Positions 26,079-36,216 of a stretch of DNA of 64,000 bases are shown in pieces. How positions within the stretch are numbered: position 1 is the first letter of the stretch; each line of letters begins with the position of its first letter. The position numbers and the translations under genes are program-made. The notes beneath the pieces were generated by a model. That model was not told where the DNA came from. It saw only the letters and a list, made by a program, of their open reading frames with translations, and did not search any database. Source of the stretch: Terricaulis silvestris. Its GTDB lineage: Bacteria; Pseudomonadota; Alphaproteobacteria; Caulobacterales; Aquidulcibacteraceae. Location: the NCBI RefSeq assembly GCF_009792355.1, contig NZ_CP047045.1, forward strand, positions 930,001-994,000, read 5' to 3'.

Positions 26079-27380
26079 TTAATTGCCTGAACTTGGCTGC
26101 GCCGGCGCCGCGGCCGGGGCAGCGGCCGGTTGAGCGCTGCCGCCGGCGCGATCGATCGGCGTCACTGCCATGCCTTGGCGCGGCGATGTCAGCACCGACA
26201 CCACGACGCGTTCGCCATCAGCTACACCTTCGCGGAACAGCACCTCATCCGCTGTCGTCTGCGCCGCGCGCACTTCGCGCACGTCGATCGTGTTGTCCGG
26301 TCGAACCACGTAAACGTACTCGTTGCGCTTCAGCGCGCTGCGTGGCGCCGCGACGAGCGTTTCGCGCGCCGAGCCTTCAAGCCGAATGGTGGGAAACATG
26401 CCGGGCGCCAGCGGGGCGGCGTTGCGCGCGTTGAACGGATCGCGCACTTCCACCACGCCGTAGACAAGCCGCGTGCGCGCATCGACAGAAGCCTCAACAC
26501 GAACGAGCCGGCCTTGCCACGTGCGAATGCGCCCGCCGCTAACTTGGCTCACGTGCGCGACTGGGCCGGGGTTCGCTGCCGTAGCGGTGAAACCCACCGG
26601 AACGCGCATCGAAGCGAGATCAGCGTCCGTCAGCGGTACACGAATTTCCATGGCGTCGGTCGCGAACATCACCGCCACCGGCGAAGCCGGGCCGACATAG
26701 TCGCCGACATTGGCGCGCCGTTCGCGAATGCGGCCGGTGAAGGGCGCGCGGATCGAGGCGCGCGAGAGATCGAGTTCAGCCGAACGCAGGCCGGCTTGCG
26801 AGGCCGCCAGTTGCGCGCGCGCCTGCGCCAGCTGCGGTTCGCGCACGGCCAGAGGTGGTGGATCGCCGCGGCCGAGCGCTTGCCAATCCTGACGCGCCAA
26901 TTCGCCCTCAGCTTCTTCGCGGGTCAACGCTTCTTCCGACTGCGCCACCTGCGCTCGCGCCCGCACCACGGCGAGCTGGTAATCCGCCGCGTCGACGCGC
27001 GCGAGCACGTCGCCCTCACGGAACGAACCGCCGTCGACGAACGCTGGGCTCGCCCACACGATGCGGCCCGCGACCTGCGCCGCCAAAGTCGCTTCAACGC
27101 GCGGACGCGCTTCGCCTTGCACGCTGATGGAGATCGTCGTCGGCCGCGATTGCGCCACCGCGAACTGCACGGCTGGCGGGTGCGGCGCGTCGTTCTTTTC
27201 TTCCGGCTTCGGCCCGGTAAGGATCATCAGCGCCAACAGCGCGCCGCCACCCAGAAGCACGACGAGCGGCGCGGCCACGACCGCGAGGCGCTTGGCCTTG
27301 CCCGCGAACGAATTGACCGCCCAAACGGGCTTCTCACTATCTGGCGCTTCTTGCGTCACGTTGAGATCCATCTTGTTCAT
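26079..27380 (-). CDS. RND efflux periplasmic adaptor subunit
   Basis: HlyD/AcrA-type membrane fusion protein of 433 residues. A cytoplasmic N-terminus is followed by one hydrophobic segment (LAVVAAPLVVLLGGGALLALMILTG), then QVAGRIVWASPAFVDGGSFREGDVLARVDAADYQ (lipoyl-like half), a coiled hairpin and ASIRAPFTGRIRERRANVGDYV, the second lipoyl half. The C-terminus is rich in Pro, Ala and Gln. It links the inner-membrane pump to the outer-membrane channel. Its start overlaps the channel stop by four bases, so the three genes form one operon in the order channel, adaptor, pump. Confidence 0.9.
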   Translation of the reverse strand: MNKMDLNVTQEAPDSEKPVWAVNSFAGKAKRLAVVAAPLVVLLGGGALLALMILTGPKPEEKNDAPHPPAVQFAVAQSRPTTISISVQGEARPRVEATLAAQVAGRIVWASPAFVDGGSFREGDVLARVDAADYQLAVVRARAQVAQSEEALTREEAEGELARQDWQALGRGDPPPLAVREPQLAQARAQLAASQAGLRSAELDLSRASIRAPFTGRIRERRANVGDYVGPASPVAVMFATDAMEIRVPLTDADLASMRVPVGFTATAANPGPVAHVSQVSGGRIRTWQGRLVRVEASVDARTRLVYGVVEVRDPFNARNAAPLAPGMFPTIRLEGSARETLVAAPRSALKRNEYVYVVRPDNTIDVREVRAAQTTADEVLFREGVADGERVVVSVLTSPRQGMAVTPIDRAGGSAQPAAAPAAAPAQPSSGN

Positions 27381-28801
27381 CGGGCTGCGTCCTGTCTTCG
27401 GTCGATGCCGCCCGTCCGTGCTCCCCCTCCTAGGGCCACATGGTAGGCGATGCGATTGGATACGCGCTCCGCGCGCGCAGATATGAGCCCGCGCTCGGCG
27501 TCGATGCGGCGGGTGTAGGCGTCGATCAGTTCGAAAAGGGAGGCGACGCCGCGGGAATACTCGCGCTCCGCCAGCTCCTGCGCTGCACGCGCTTCCTCGG
27601 CGGCGCTCGCGAACTCGCGCTCGCGCACTTCCAAGCTCTGGTCGGCGCTGATCGCCGCTTCTACCTCGCGCCAGGCGCCAATCGAAGTGCGCACGTATTC
27701 GGCCGCCGCCGCGCGCCGGTCGTTCACCGTGGCGCGCGATTCCGCGAGCAAGGCGCCGCCGTTGAAGATCGGCATGGTGAGGCCTGCCACGAGGTTGGAC
27801 ACCATGTTGGCGCTGTCATCGATATCGGTGATGCCTTCGCCCGTGCTGCCCGCACTGCCGCGCAGCGTCAGGCGCGGAAGCAGGTTGGCGCGCGCTTCGT
27901 GGATACGGAAACCCGCCGACCGCATGCGGCTTTCCGCCGCCAGCACATCCGGGCGTCGTTCCAGCAAATCTTCTGGCGCACCAGCGGCGGCAATCAGCGC
28001 AAGCTGAGGCAGGTCGCCGTCGGCCCGCAGCGTGCCATCCGGATAGCGCCCCATGATTTCCTGCAACCGCCGCGATGCGATCAGCAAGAAGTCCTGCGCC
28101 TGCGCCTCAAATGCGCGCGCCGAAGCCACTTGGCTCCGCGCAGTGCGCAATGCCAGCGACGTGGCGATGCCTGCGTCATACCGGCGTTGCGTCAAATCCA
28201 GCGCGCGCTCGCGCGTCTGCAAATCTTCTTCAGCCAGCGCTAGCAATTGCTGCGCTTCGATCAGCGAAACCCACGCAGTGGATGATTGCCCCGCCACCGA
28301 AAGCCGCGCGCCATTCAAATCTTCTTCGGCGGCATCCGCGCTCAAATCAGCGGCGAGCGTGCGTGCAGTCAGCCGGCCCCACAGATCGATTTCCCAACTC
28401 GCAATCACGCTCGACGTCATGAATTCGGTGCGGATGCGTTCGTCGGAGTTCGGGATAGGCTCTTCGGTGCGCGTACCGTCGACACCGATGCTCAAGCTCG
28501 GCAGTAGATTGCTGCCGATGGCGCCGCGTGCGCGCCAACGCGCCGCCCGATAGCGCGCTTCAACGATTTGCAGATCCGGGCTGCCGGCGAGCGCTTCGCG
28601 CGCCAACGTCGACATTTCGGTTGAGTTCAGGTCATCGAGCCAGGTCGCCGCAGGTGATGCAGCCAATTCGGCAGCGCGTTCCGCGCCGATTGCATCGGCG
28701 GCGACATAAGAATCCGGCTCGGGCGGAAGGTTCCGCCCCGCGCACGAGCCGGCCGCGGCCATCAGGCCAAGGCCGATCCATAAGCGCACCCCGTTTCTCA
28801 T
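27377..28801 (-). CDS. NodT-type outer-membrane efflux lipoprotein
   Basis: TolC/NodT-family outer-membrane channel of 474 residues. The leader MRNGVRLWIGLGLMAAAGSC gives a lipobox at Cys20. The two repeats of the family are visible as helical, Ala- and Arg-rich segments with LPSLSIG and LLPRLTLRGSAGSTG strands, plus PIFNGGALLAES and ERRPDVLAAE. It forms the channel of a tripartite pump and is the first gene of its operon, with a strong promoter and palindrome upstream. Confidence 0.9.
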   Translation of the reverse strand: MRNGVRLWIGLGLMAAAGSCAGRNLPPEPDSYVAADAIGAERAAELAASPAATWLDDLNSTEMSTLAREALAGSPDLQIVEARYRAARWRARGAIGSNLLPSLSIGVDGTRTEEPIPNSDERIRTEFMTSSVIASWEIDLWGRLTARTLAADLSADAAEEDLNGARLSVAGQSSTAWVSLIEAQQLLALAEEDLQTRERALDLTQRRYDAGIATSLALRTARSQVASARAFEAQAQDFLLIASRRLQEIMGRYPDGTLRADGDLPQLALIAAAGAPEDLLERRPDVLAAESRMRSAGFRIHEARANLLPRLTLRGSAGSTGEGITDIDDSANMVSNLVAGLTMPIFNGGALLAESRATVNDRRAAAAEYVRTSIGAWREVEAAISADQSLEVREREFASAAEEARAAQELAEREYSRGVASLFELIDAYTRRIDAERGLISARAERVSNRIAYHVALGGGARTGGIDRRQDAAR

Positions 28802-28824
28802 CTTCCCTCGCAGCTATAAGTTGC

Positions 28825-28854
28825 GTCTTAGCCCCGGAACCCATCGAATGTCAA
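28825..28854 (-). promoter_or_regulatory. promoter of the RND operon
   Basis: On the minus strand TTGACA (28854-28849) and GCTAAGAC (28832-28825) are separated by 16 bases. They match the Caulobacter-type housekeeping consensus (TTGACG and GCTANAWC) at 5 of 6 and 7 of 8 positions. Transcription would begin roughly 15-20 bases before the NodT-type ATG at 28801. Confidence 0.6.
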
Positions 28855-28876
28855 TAAAGTTGTATTGATTTTCGAT
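28843..28876. promoter_or_regulatory. palindromic operator overlapping the RND promoter
   Basis: An inverted repeat of ATCGAATGTCAAT and ATTGATTTTCGAT with an 8-base spacer; 11 of 13 arm positions match. It covers the -35 box of the RND promoter, the usual site for a repressor, and lies in the divergent phoR region. No TetR- or MarR-type gene is adjacent in this window, so the regulator must be elsewhere. Confidence 0.6.
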
Positions 28877-28931
28877 AAGGTTCTTGGCGCAAGGCAACTG
28901 TATCTCGTCCCCACGACACCGCTTTGATGCC

Positions 28932-28959
28932 GGCGCCCGCGGCTTTGGATGCGGGCGCC
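28932..28959. other. nine-base-pair hairpin ahead of phoR
   Basis: GGCGCCCGC and GCGGGCGCC form a perfect nine-base stem around a ten-base loop, about 40 bases before the phoR ATG. It would lie in the phoR leader if transcription starts upstream. No U-run follows on the plus strand, so it is not a simple terminator. Confidence 0.45.
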
Positions 28960-28998
28960 CGTCCTGCTTTCCGGTTCTGTCTGCTAAATCGAACCCGC

Positions 28999-30330
28999 AT
29001 GAACCGAGTCACCGCCGTTCGCAGACGCCTGGACCGTCTGCCAGCGCTCGCCTGGGCCGCGGGCGCGTTGGCTCTGCTGGCTGCGCTGCTCGCGTTCACC
29101 ACCAGCCCGCAAGCCGCCGTACTCATGGTGCTCGCGGCCGCTGCGTGCTTCTGGACGTTGCGTGAAGCACGGCGCTTCATCATCGCGCCGCGCGGCGATG
29201 ATCAGATCGAACTCGTAGGCTTGGCCGAACTTGCGCCGTTGCTGGAAGCGCTGCCCGATCCGGCTCTACTGATTGACGCCGAAGGCCGCATCGTCAGCTC
29301 CAACGCCGCCGCGCGCCGGCAGATGCAGTTTGAAGCACGCGGCCAGTTTCTGACCTCGATCCTGCGTCATCCCGACGTACTCGAAGCCGTTCAAGCCGCC
29401 GTGCGTGATGGCGATACGCGCGCCGTCGAGTATGAAACATCGAACCAAGTTCAGGGCCACACGCGCTGCTACGTAGCGCCGATGACCTGGGGCGCGGATC
29501 GTGCCGCGATGCTGGTTTTCCACGATCAAACCGCGAAAATAAGCACCGAACGCCTCCGCGCCGATTTCCTCGCCAACGCCAGCCACGAGCTTCGAACGCC
29601 ACTCGCATCGCTCACCTTGCTGATCGAAACCATCGCCGGTCCCGCGCGCGACAGCGTCGAGGAGCGCGACCGTTTCCTCGCTATGATGCAAGTACAGGCC
29701 GAACGCATGCGCCGCTTGATCGCGGACCTGCTGTCGCTGTCGCGGATCGAACTCGACGAACACGTACCGCCCTCCGATCGCGCCGATCTTGCCGGCGTTG
29801 CGCGGGAGATCATCGACACCGCAGCGTCTGTCGCGGAGGAGCGCGGCGTGCGCATCGAACTCACTGCGCCCGCCAAGCCTGTCACTGTCGTCGGCGAACG
29901 CTTCCAACTCGCGCAAGTGGTGCAAAACCTCATCGATAACGCGATCAAGTACACGCCGCGTGACGGTGTGGTGCTCGTCGAGGTTGGCGCCGCCGGCGAT
30001 CGTGAAGAGACTGTGGCGCTGGCGGGCAGGCGATGGGACGAAGCCGGCCGCGTCGCTCTGCTAACGCCGGCTGCGGCCGCTAACCGCTCTTATGCCTACG
30101 TTCGCGTGGAGGATTCCGGCCCGGGCGTCGCGCGCCGGTTCTTGCCACGCCTCGGGGAACGGTTTTTCCGTGTCGAGCGCGAAATGGGCGACGAAAAGGG
30201 CGGTACCGGACTGGGACTCGCGATCGTCAAGCACATCATGAACCGCCACCGCGGCGGTCTTTTGGTAGAAAGCCAGCCCGGACGCGGCTCAGCCTTCGCC
30301 GCCTATGTGGAATCTGCGGAGGTGGACTGA
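28999..30330 (+). CDS. phoR: phosphate-regulon sensor histidine kinase PhoR
   Basis: Membrane-bound histidine kinase of 443 residues. Two helices near residues 14-50, a PAS domain around 75-180 (PDPALLIDAEGRIVSSNAAARRQM), then HisKA with NASHELRTPLASL (His near 194), N-box QNLIDNAIKYTP, G1 VEDSGPGVA and G2 GGTGLGLAIVKHI. No large periplasmic sensor domain is present, which suits PhoR sensing through the Pst/PhoU complex. The start at 28999 gives the usual N-terminus; the frame is open to 28924. The phosphate genes downstream support the name. PhoB is the likely partner. Confidence 0.85.
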   Translation: MNRVTAVRRRLDRLPALAWAAGALALLAALLAFTTSPQAAVLMVLAAAACFWTLREARRFIIAPRGDDQIELVGLAELAPLLEALPDPALLIDAEGRIVSSNAAARRQMQFEARGQFLTSILRHPDVLEAVQAAVRDGDTRAVEYETSNQVQGHTRCYVAPMTWGADRAAMLVFHDQTAKISTERLRADFLANASHELRTPLASLTLLIETIAGPARDSVEERDRFLAMMQVQAERMRRLIADLLSLSRIELDEHVPPSDRADLAGVAREIIDTAASVAEERGVRIELTAPAKPVTVVGERFQLAQVVQNLIDNAIKYTPRDGVVLVEVGAAGDREETVALAGRRWDEAGRVALLTPAAAANRSYAYVRVEDSGPGVARRFLPRLGERFFRVEREMGDEKGGTGLGLAIVKHIMNRHRGGLLVESQPGRGSAFAAYVESAEVD

Positions 30331-30345
30331 TCCTACGCATGGCCG

Positions 30346-30363
30346 ATTTCACATCAGTGTCAT
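30346..30363 (+). promoter_or_regulatory. candidate Pho box upstream of pstB
   Basis: ATTTCAC and GTGTCAT, each close to the PhoB half-site CTGTCAT/C, are separated by four bases, giving the standard 18-base Pho box. It begins 16 bases after the phoR stop and 77 bases before the pstB start. A weak -10-like TAAGAG lies about ten bases downstream. This suggests a promoter for pstB-phoU-phoB separate from phoR. Confidence 0.55.
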
Positions 30364-30439
30364 CAAACGCCCCTAAGAGCAGCCCCACTTGGGGATGGGT
30401 CAGGTCACGGCTGGAGACGGTCGCGAAAAGGGGTCCGAG

Positions 30440-31291
30440 ATGGAATTTTCCTCAGCAGGATCAGAGCGCTCGACGCCGGGCCCGACGATGGTAGCGCCGA
30501 TCGTGAGGTCCGGCGCCGGAACCCTCGTCGGCGCGGCCGCCAAGGTGGGCGCCCGCGACGTGAACGTCTTCTACGGCGACAAGCAGGCGCTGTTCGATGT
30601 CTCGCTCGACATCCCGGATCGCGCCGTAACCGCTTTCATCGGTCCGTCGGGCTGCGGCAAGACCACGTTCCTGCGCTGCATCAACCGCATGAACGACACG
30701 ATCGAAGGCTGCAAAGTCAGCGGCACGCTGCAGATCGAAGGCAAGGACGCTTACGCCAAGGGCGTTGACCCGGTCGTACTCCGCACGCGCGTCGGCATGG
30801 TGTTCCAGAAGCCGAACCCGTTCCCGAAATCGATCTATGACAACGTCGCCTACGGCCCGCGCATTCACGGCATGGCCAAGTCGAAGTCCGACATGGACAG
30901 CATCGTCGAAAAGTCGCTGAAGCGCGCCGGCCTTTGGGAAGAAGTGAAGGATCGCTTGGCCCAGCCCGGCACCGGCCTCTCCGGCGGCCAGCAACAGCGC
31001 CTCGTCATCGCCCGCACCGTGGCGGTAAACCCCGACATCATCTTGATGGACGAGCCGTGCTCCGCGCTCGACCCGATTGCCACTGCAAAGATCGAAGAGT
31101 TGATCGACGAGATGCGCGAGAATTACTGCATCATCATCGTGACGCACTCGATGGCCCAAGCGGCCCGCGTGTCGCAAAGGACCGCCTTCTTCCACCTGGG
31201 CAAGCTTGTGGAGACCGGCGCAACCGAGGAAATCTTCACCAATCCTCGTGATTCGCGTACGCAGGACTATATTACGGGCCGGTTCGGCTAA
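30440..31291 (+). CDS. pstB: phosphate ABC transporter ATP-binding protein
   Basis: Cytosolic ATPase of the Pst phosphate importer, 283 residues. Walker [14 protein letters not shown] is near residue 67, signature [17 protein letters not shown], Walker [13 protein letters not shown] and switch His in [12 protein letters not shown]. Start 30440 has AAAGGGG at normal spacing; an upstream in-frame ATG at 30389 would fall between the Pho box and this site. The N-terminus is longer than the usual 250-260 residues. No pstC or pstA precedes it, so the permease is elsewhere or absent. Confidence 0.92.
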   Translation: MEFSSAGSERSTPGPTMVAPIVRSGAGTLVGAAAKVGARDVNVFYGDKQALFDVSLDIPDRAVTAFIGPSGCGKTTFLRCINRMNDTIEGCKVSGTLQIEGKDAYAKGVDPVVLRTRVGMVFQKPNPFPKSIYDNVAYGPRIHGMAKSKSDMDSIVEKSLKRAGLWEEVKDRLAQPGTGLSGGQQQRLVIARTVAVNPDIILMDEPCSALDPIATAKIEELIDEMRENYCIIIVTHSMAQAARVSQRTAFFHLGKLVETGATEEIFTNPRDSRTQDYITGRFG

Positions 31292-31362
31292 TTCACATGG
31301 CCGCCCCGAAAAGAACCAAAAGCGCGGCTGTGCCCGCGCTTGCCCGGCGGGTAAAAACGAGC

Positions 31363-32052
31363 ATGGCCGACCACACAGTTAAAGCATTCACCGAAGAACT
31401 CGACGCGCTGACCCAGGAGGTCGCGCGCATGGGTGGGCTCGCGGAAACCGCGATCAACGATAGCCTCTCCGCCGTCGCCCGCCGCGATACGGAACTCGCT
31501 CAGCTGGTGATCCAGCGCGATCCTAAGATCGACGCTTCCCAGCGCGAAGTGGAAAAGCGCGCGATTAAACTATTCGCGCTCCGCCAGCCGATGGCCAGCG
31601 ATCTCCGCGTCGTGCTCACCGCCTGGCGCATCGCCGGCGAGTTGGAGCGCGTCGGCGATCTTGCCAAGAACATCGCCAAGCGCACGCTGATCCTGAACCA
31701 GGACGAGCCGATCCAGCTCACCCGCAGCGTCGAGCGCATGGGCAAGATGGCGTCCGCGCACCTGAAGCAAGTGCTCGACGCCTACGCCAACAAGGATCTG
31801 CAGGGCGCCATCACGGTCTGGCACGCGGACGACAATATCGACGCGCACTACAATTCGCTGTTCCGCGAATTGCTCACCTACATGATCGAAGACCCGCGCA
31901 TGATCAGCTCGTGCGCGCACTTGCTCTTCATCGCCAAGAACCTCGAGCGCATCGGCGATCACGGCACCAACATCGCCGAATACATCCACTTCCTCGTCAC
32001 CGGCGAAGAGATCGCCACACAGCGACCGCGCGCCGACGCGGACGCCGAATAG
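31363..32052 (+). CDS. phoU: phosphate transport regulator PhoU
   Basis: PhoU, a dimeric helical regulator that restrains PhoR when phosphate is plentiful. About 229 residues contain the two PhoU repeats, each with an acidic metal-binding patch (ERVGDLAKNIAKR, ERIGDHGTNIAEY). The frame is open to an ATG at 31297, but that extension is lysine-rich and codon-poor, and family length and the MADHTVKAFTEEL block fit 31363. It overlaps nothing and follows pstB by 71 bases. Confidence 0.9.
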   Translation: MADHTVKAFTEELDALTQEVARMGGLAETAINDSLSAVARRDTELAQLVIQRDPKIDASQREVEKRAIKLFALRQPMASDLRVVLTAWRIAGELERVGDLAKNIAKRTLILNQDEPIQLTRSVERMGKMASAHLKQVLDAYANKDLQGAITVWHADDNIDAHYNSLFRELLTYMIEDPRMISSCAHLLFIAKNLERIGDHGTNIAEYIHFLVTGEEIATQRPRADADAE

Positions 32053-32062
32053 GGCAAACGCC

Positions 32063-32767
32063 ATGGCCAAGGCCCCTCATGTCCTGGTGGTCGAAGACGA
32101 AGAAGCGCTCGGCCAATTGCTGAAGTACAATCTCGAGAAAGAGGGCTATCGCGTCAGCCTCGCCACCGATGGCGAAGAAGCGATGGTGATCGCCGACGAA
32201 ACCGGGCCTGATCTCGTCATCTTGGATTGGATGCTGCCGAAAGCGCCGGGCATCGAAGTCTGCCGGCGCCTCCGGGCCAAGCAGGAAACCCGCAACACCC
32301 CGATCGTGATGCTGACGGCGCGTAGCGAGGAAACCGACCGCGTCCGCGGCCTCGACATCGGCGCCGACGACTACATCACCAAGCCATTCGCCATGAGCGA
32401 ATTGCTTGCGCGCTTGCGCGCCGTCATGCGCCGCATTCGCCCTGGCCTGGCCGACGACAAAATCACCTGCGGCGATATCGTGATGGATCGCGTCTCGCAT
32501 CGCGTGAAGCGCGACGGCAAGGAAGTGCACCTCGGCCCGACCGAATTCCGCATCCTTGATCACCTGATGCAGCACCCCGGTCGCGTGTTCTCACGCGAGC
32601 AGTTACTGGACGCCGTGTGGGGCTCCGACGTTTACGTCGAAGCCCGCACCGTCGACGTGCATATTGGCCGCTTGCGCAAGGCGCTGATGGTCGGCGATGG
32701 AGCTGATCCCATCCGCACCGTGCGCAGCGCGGGCTACGCACTCGATACAGAGACCGCGGCCGCCTAG
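32063..32767 (+). CDS. phoB: phosphate regulon response regulator PhoB
   Basis: OmpR-family response regulator of 234 residues. The receiver domain has HVLVVEDEEALG, the phosphoacceptor Asp in VILDWMLP (near 53) and Lys in ITKPF. The C-terminal winged helix (LGPTEFRILDHLMQHPGRVFSREQLLDAVWG and ARTVDVHIGRLRKAL) binds Pho boxes such as the one proposed upstream. It is the last gene of the pho block and phosphorylated by PhoR. Confidence 0.94.
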   Translation: MAKAPHVLVVEDEEALGQLLKYNLEKEGYRVSLATDGEEAMVIADETGPDLVILDWMLPKAPGIEVCRRLRAKQETRNTPIVMLTARSEETDRVRGLDIGADDYITKPFAMSELLARLRAVMRRIRPGLADDKITCGDIVMDRVSHRVKRDGKEVHLGPTEFRILDHLMQHPGRVFSREQLLDAVWGSDVYVEARTVDVHIGRLRKALMVGDGADPIRTVRSAGYALDTETAAA

Positions 32768-32792
32768 GAAGCGCGACTGCCGCCGCCTCTGA

Positions 32793-33125
32793 TTAGTGGC
32801 GCCGGTCCCAGCGGTTCTCGCGGCGATCCCAGCGATCCTCACGCCGATCCCAACGATCCTCGCGCAGATCGCGCACGTCTTCACGCGCATCCCGGATGTC
32901 TTCGCGTTGGTCACGCCAACCGCCGTGGTGTTGCGCGTCGCGAACGTCTTCGCGAACGTCGCGACGATCCTCGCGGCGATCCCAGCGATCCTCACGCCGG
33001 TCCCACCGGTTTTCGCGGCGATCTAACCGATCCTCGATCCGATCCCAGTTCTGCGCGCTGGCAGGCGTGGGCGCGGCGGCCATGGCGCAAACGGCGAGCG
33101 CACAGGCGGCGAAAATTTCCTTCAT
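32793..33125 (-). CDS. secreted WDRRED-repeat protein
   Basis: A 110-residue protein with a signal peptide (MKEIFAACALAVCAMAAAPTPASA) followed by about 85 residues built almost entirely of heptad-like units of the form RWDRRED, RDVREDV and RENRWDRR. The mature part is extremely rich in Arg, Asp and Trp, with nearly balanced charge and no cysteines. It should be exported and may be an extended charged rod or a binding polymer. It is convergent with phoB. Similar low-complexity repeat proteins are annotated only as hypothetical. Confidence 0.65.
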   Translation of the reverse strand: MKEIFAACALAVCAMAAAPTPASAQNWDRIEDRLDRRENRWDRREDRWDRREDRRDVREDVRDAQHHGGWRDQREDIRDAREDVRDLREDRWDRREDRWDRRENRWDRRH

Positions 33126-33255
33126 GTCGAAGCTCCTCTGCTCGTCCCTCGGACCTTCAAACGGCGGGCGGCGGCGTTTCCGTCGCGGCGCGCGCCATGG
33201 ACGGGCGCGGGCGCCATCGCTATATCCGCCGCTCCCAATTCATGAGGACGGCGTA

Positions 33256-34926
<1,671 letters not shown>

Positions 34927-35255
34927 GAGTAATCCCGCGAGCGACGATAAGAACGAATCCAAGAAGGCAACGACGCGTCAGCGTTACGATCGCGCCTTAG
35001 AGCGTGCTCTCGGCGACGTTTGCGTGCAGCTCGGATTTTGCGGGTCATCAGGGTTCGCGCCTTTCGATGCAAGTCGCGAGTGCTGGAGCGCGGACGAATT
35101 TGCGTTTGAAGTCCTGCGCGCGGAGGGCATGGCCGCGATCGTCGTCGAGGGCGTTGGGCCGCTAAAGCCGGAATATTTCGAGCTCATTCGGGCGCGTTTC
35201 GTGAAGCACTTTGGCGCTTCGGTGAGCCTGAGCGATTTCGAATGAACTGATCGCT

Positions 35256-35555
35256 TTACCGGAGAGGCTTGTCCGCCGACTTTCCGACCTCGCGAATATC
35301 CACGTCATCGCGCCACATCAGATAGCTTGGCTCGCCGCCGCCGGAATGCATCTCGGCAACGCCAGTCTCTGCGATCTGCCGCATGAGATCGAGCGAGTTC
35401 TTGTGATTGAGGCCCGAATGGTCTTCAACAACGGCCACAGACGACTGTCGCATGTTGAGCTTCAGTTCGGACAAATACCGAAAGAACCGCACGTAATTCT
35501 GCTCGCGCCGCGCAAGCCGATAGATTGCTTCTCTTTGAGCATCCGTAAGCGCCAT
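35256..35555 (-). CDS. hypothetical protein, 99 residues
   Basis: A small, mostly helical, charged cytosolic protein. GGGGAGG stands five bases ahead of the ATG, which is strong support for expression. Seen are AIYRLARREQNYVRFFRYLSELK and a C-terminal GEPSYLMWRDDVDIREVGK. I recognise no domain. It converges with the preceding hypothetical, and no terminator is evident between them. Confidence 0.55.
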   Translation of the reverse strand: MALTDAQREAIYRLARREQNYVRFFRYLSELKLNMRQSSVAVVEDHSGLNHKNSLDLMRQIAETGVAEMHSGGGEPSYLMWRDDVDIREVGKSADKPLR

Positions 35556-35631
35556 GACGACCTCCCCAACCAGGCATTAGCAGCCCTTACCGCCGTCATA
35601 GCAAATCCAGGCCGTGCGCCTCAAGCAGCGC

Positions 35632-36093
35632 TCAATCGCAGCGCTGATTCCACGCGACGATCACTTGTGTGACCCGTGTGTTGCGCGCGTCGATCCTGAA
35701 TTTTGAGCGCGATGCCGCCGCCGCCCGCAACGTCTCGATCAGCACGTTGAATCGCGTATCAGCCGATGGCGAGCCCGTCAGCGCCCCGACTTGCGTGGCG
35801 CTATTCAAGCGCAGGCCGCCGTCGGTAACATCGACCCGGTACGTGTCGGTGTCGCCCTCGTTCCTGAGGTAGAAGGAGTGCGTGTAGCCGCTGCTCGGGG
35901 CAAAGATGCTTGGAGGCGTGGGGACAACCTCGCTGACGATGCAGGCGTTCTGCAGCGAGCGATTATCTGCGGGCGGCGGGGCGACCTCGTTGCCCGCGAT
36001 CCGATCCCGCGGTGTCGCCTCTCCGCCGGACTGCGCCGCCGCACCGCCGGCCGCTGCGCAAAACAAAGCCGCTACGATCATCAAAGCGCGCAT
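35632..36093 (-). CDS. hypothetical secreted protein
   Basis: A 153-residue protein with a signal peptide (MRALMIVAALFCAAAGGAAAQ). The mature part has two cysteines (QNACIVSEV and the end NQRCD) and beta-rich segments (SSGYTHSFYLRNEGDTDTYRV). The frame extends to 36216, but GGGAGG stands seven bases ahead of the ATG at 36093 and the leader begins there. Family unknown; it may be a periplasmic beta-sandwich. Confidence 0.6.
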   Translation of the reverse strand: MRALMIVAALFCAAAGGAAAQSGGEATPRDRIAGNEVAPPPADNRSLQNACIVSEVVPTPPSIFAPSSGYTHSFYLRNEGDTDTYRVDVTDGGLRLNSATQVGALTGSPSADTRFNVLIETLRAAAASRSKFRIDARNTRVTQVIVAWNQRCD

Positions 36094-36158
36094 GTGAGAC
36101 CTCCCGCGTGAAACGACGTTCCGAAGCCGCAGCTGAAACTGCAAGACATGACTCACAG

Positions 36159-36195
36159 AAAAAAAACGGCCGCGCAGCTCACGCCACGCGGCCGT
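36159..36195 (-). terminator. Rho-independent terminator of the TonB-like gene
   Basis: On the minus strand a perfect nine-base stem (ACGGCCGCG / CGCGGCCGT) with a 12-base loop is followed by seven or eight T residues. It lies just past the stop of the TonB-like gene at 36217 and upstream of the secreted protein gene on the same strand. Confidence 0.85.
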
Positions 36196-36216
36196 CTCAA
36201 CTTCCAGGGCTAGCAC

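Noticed and set aside
32796-33026. Open plus-strand frame opposite the repeat protein gene (Ile/Pro/Ala repeats)
   Set aside because: An artefact of reading the tandem repeat on its other strand; no start signal, and the minus-strand frame has a signal peptide.
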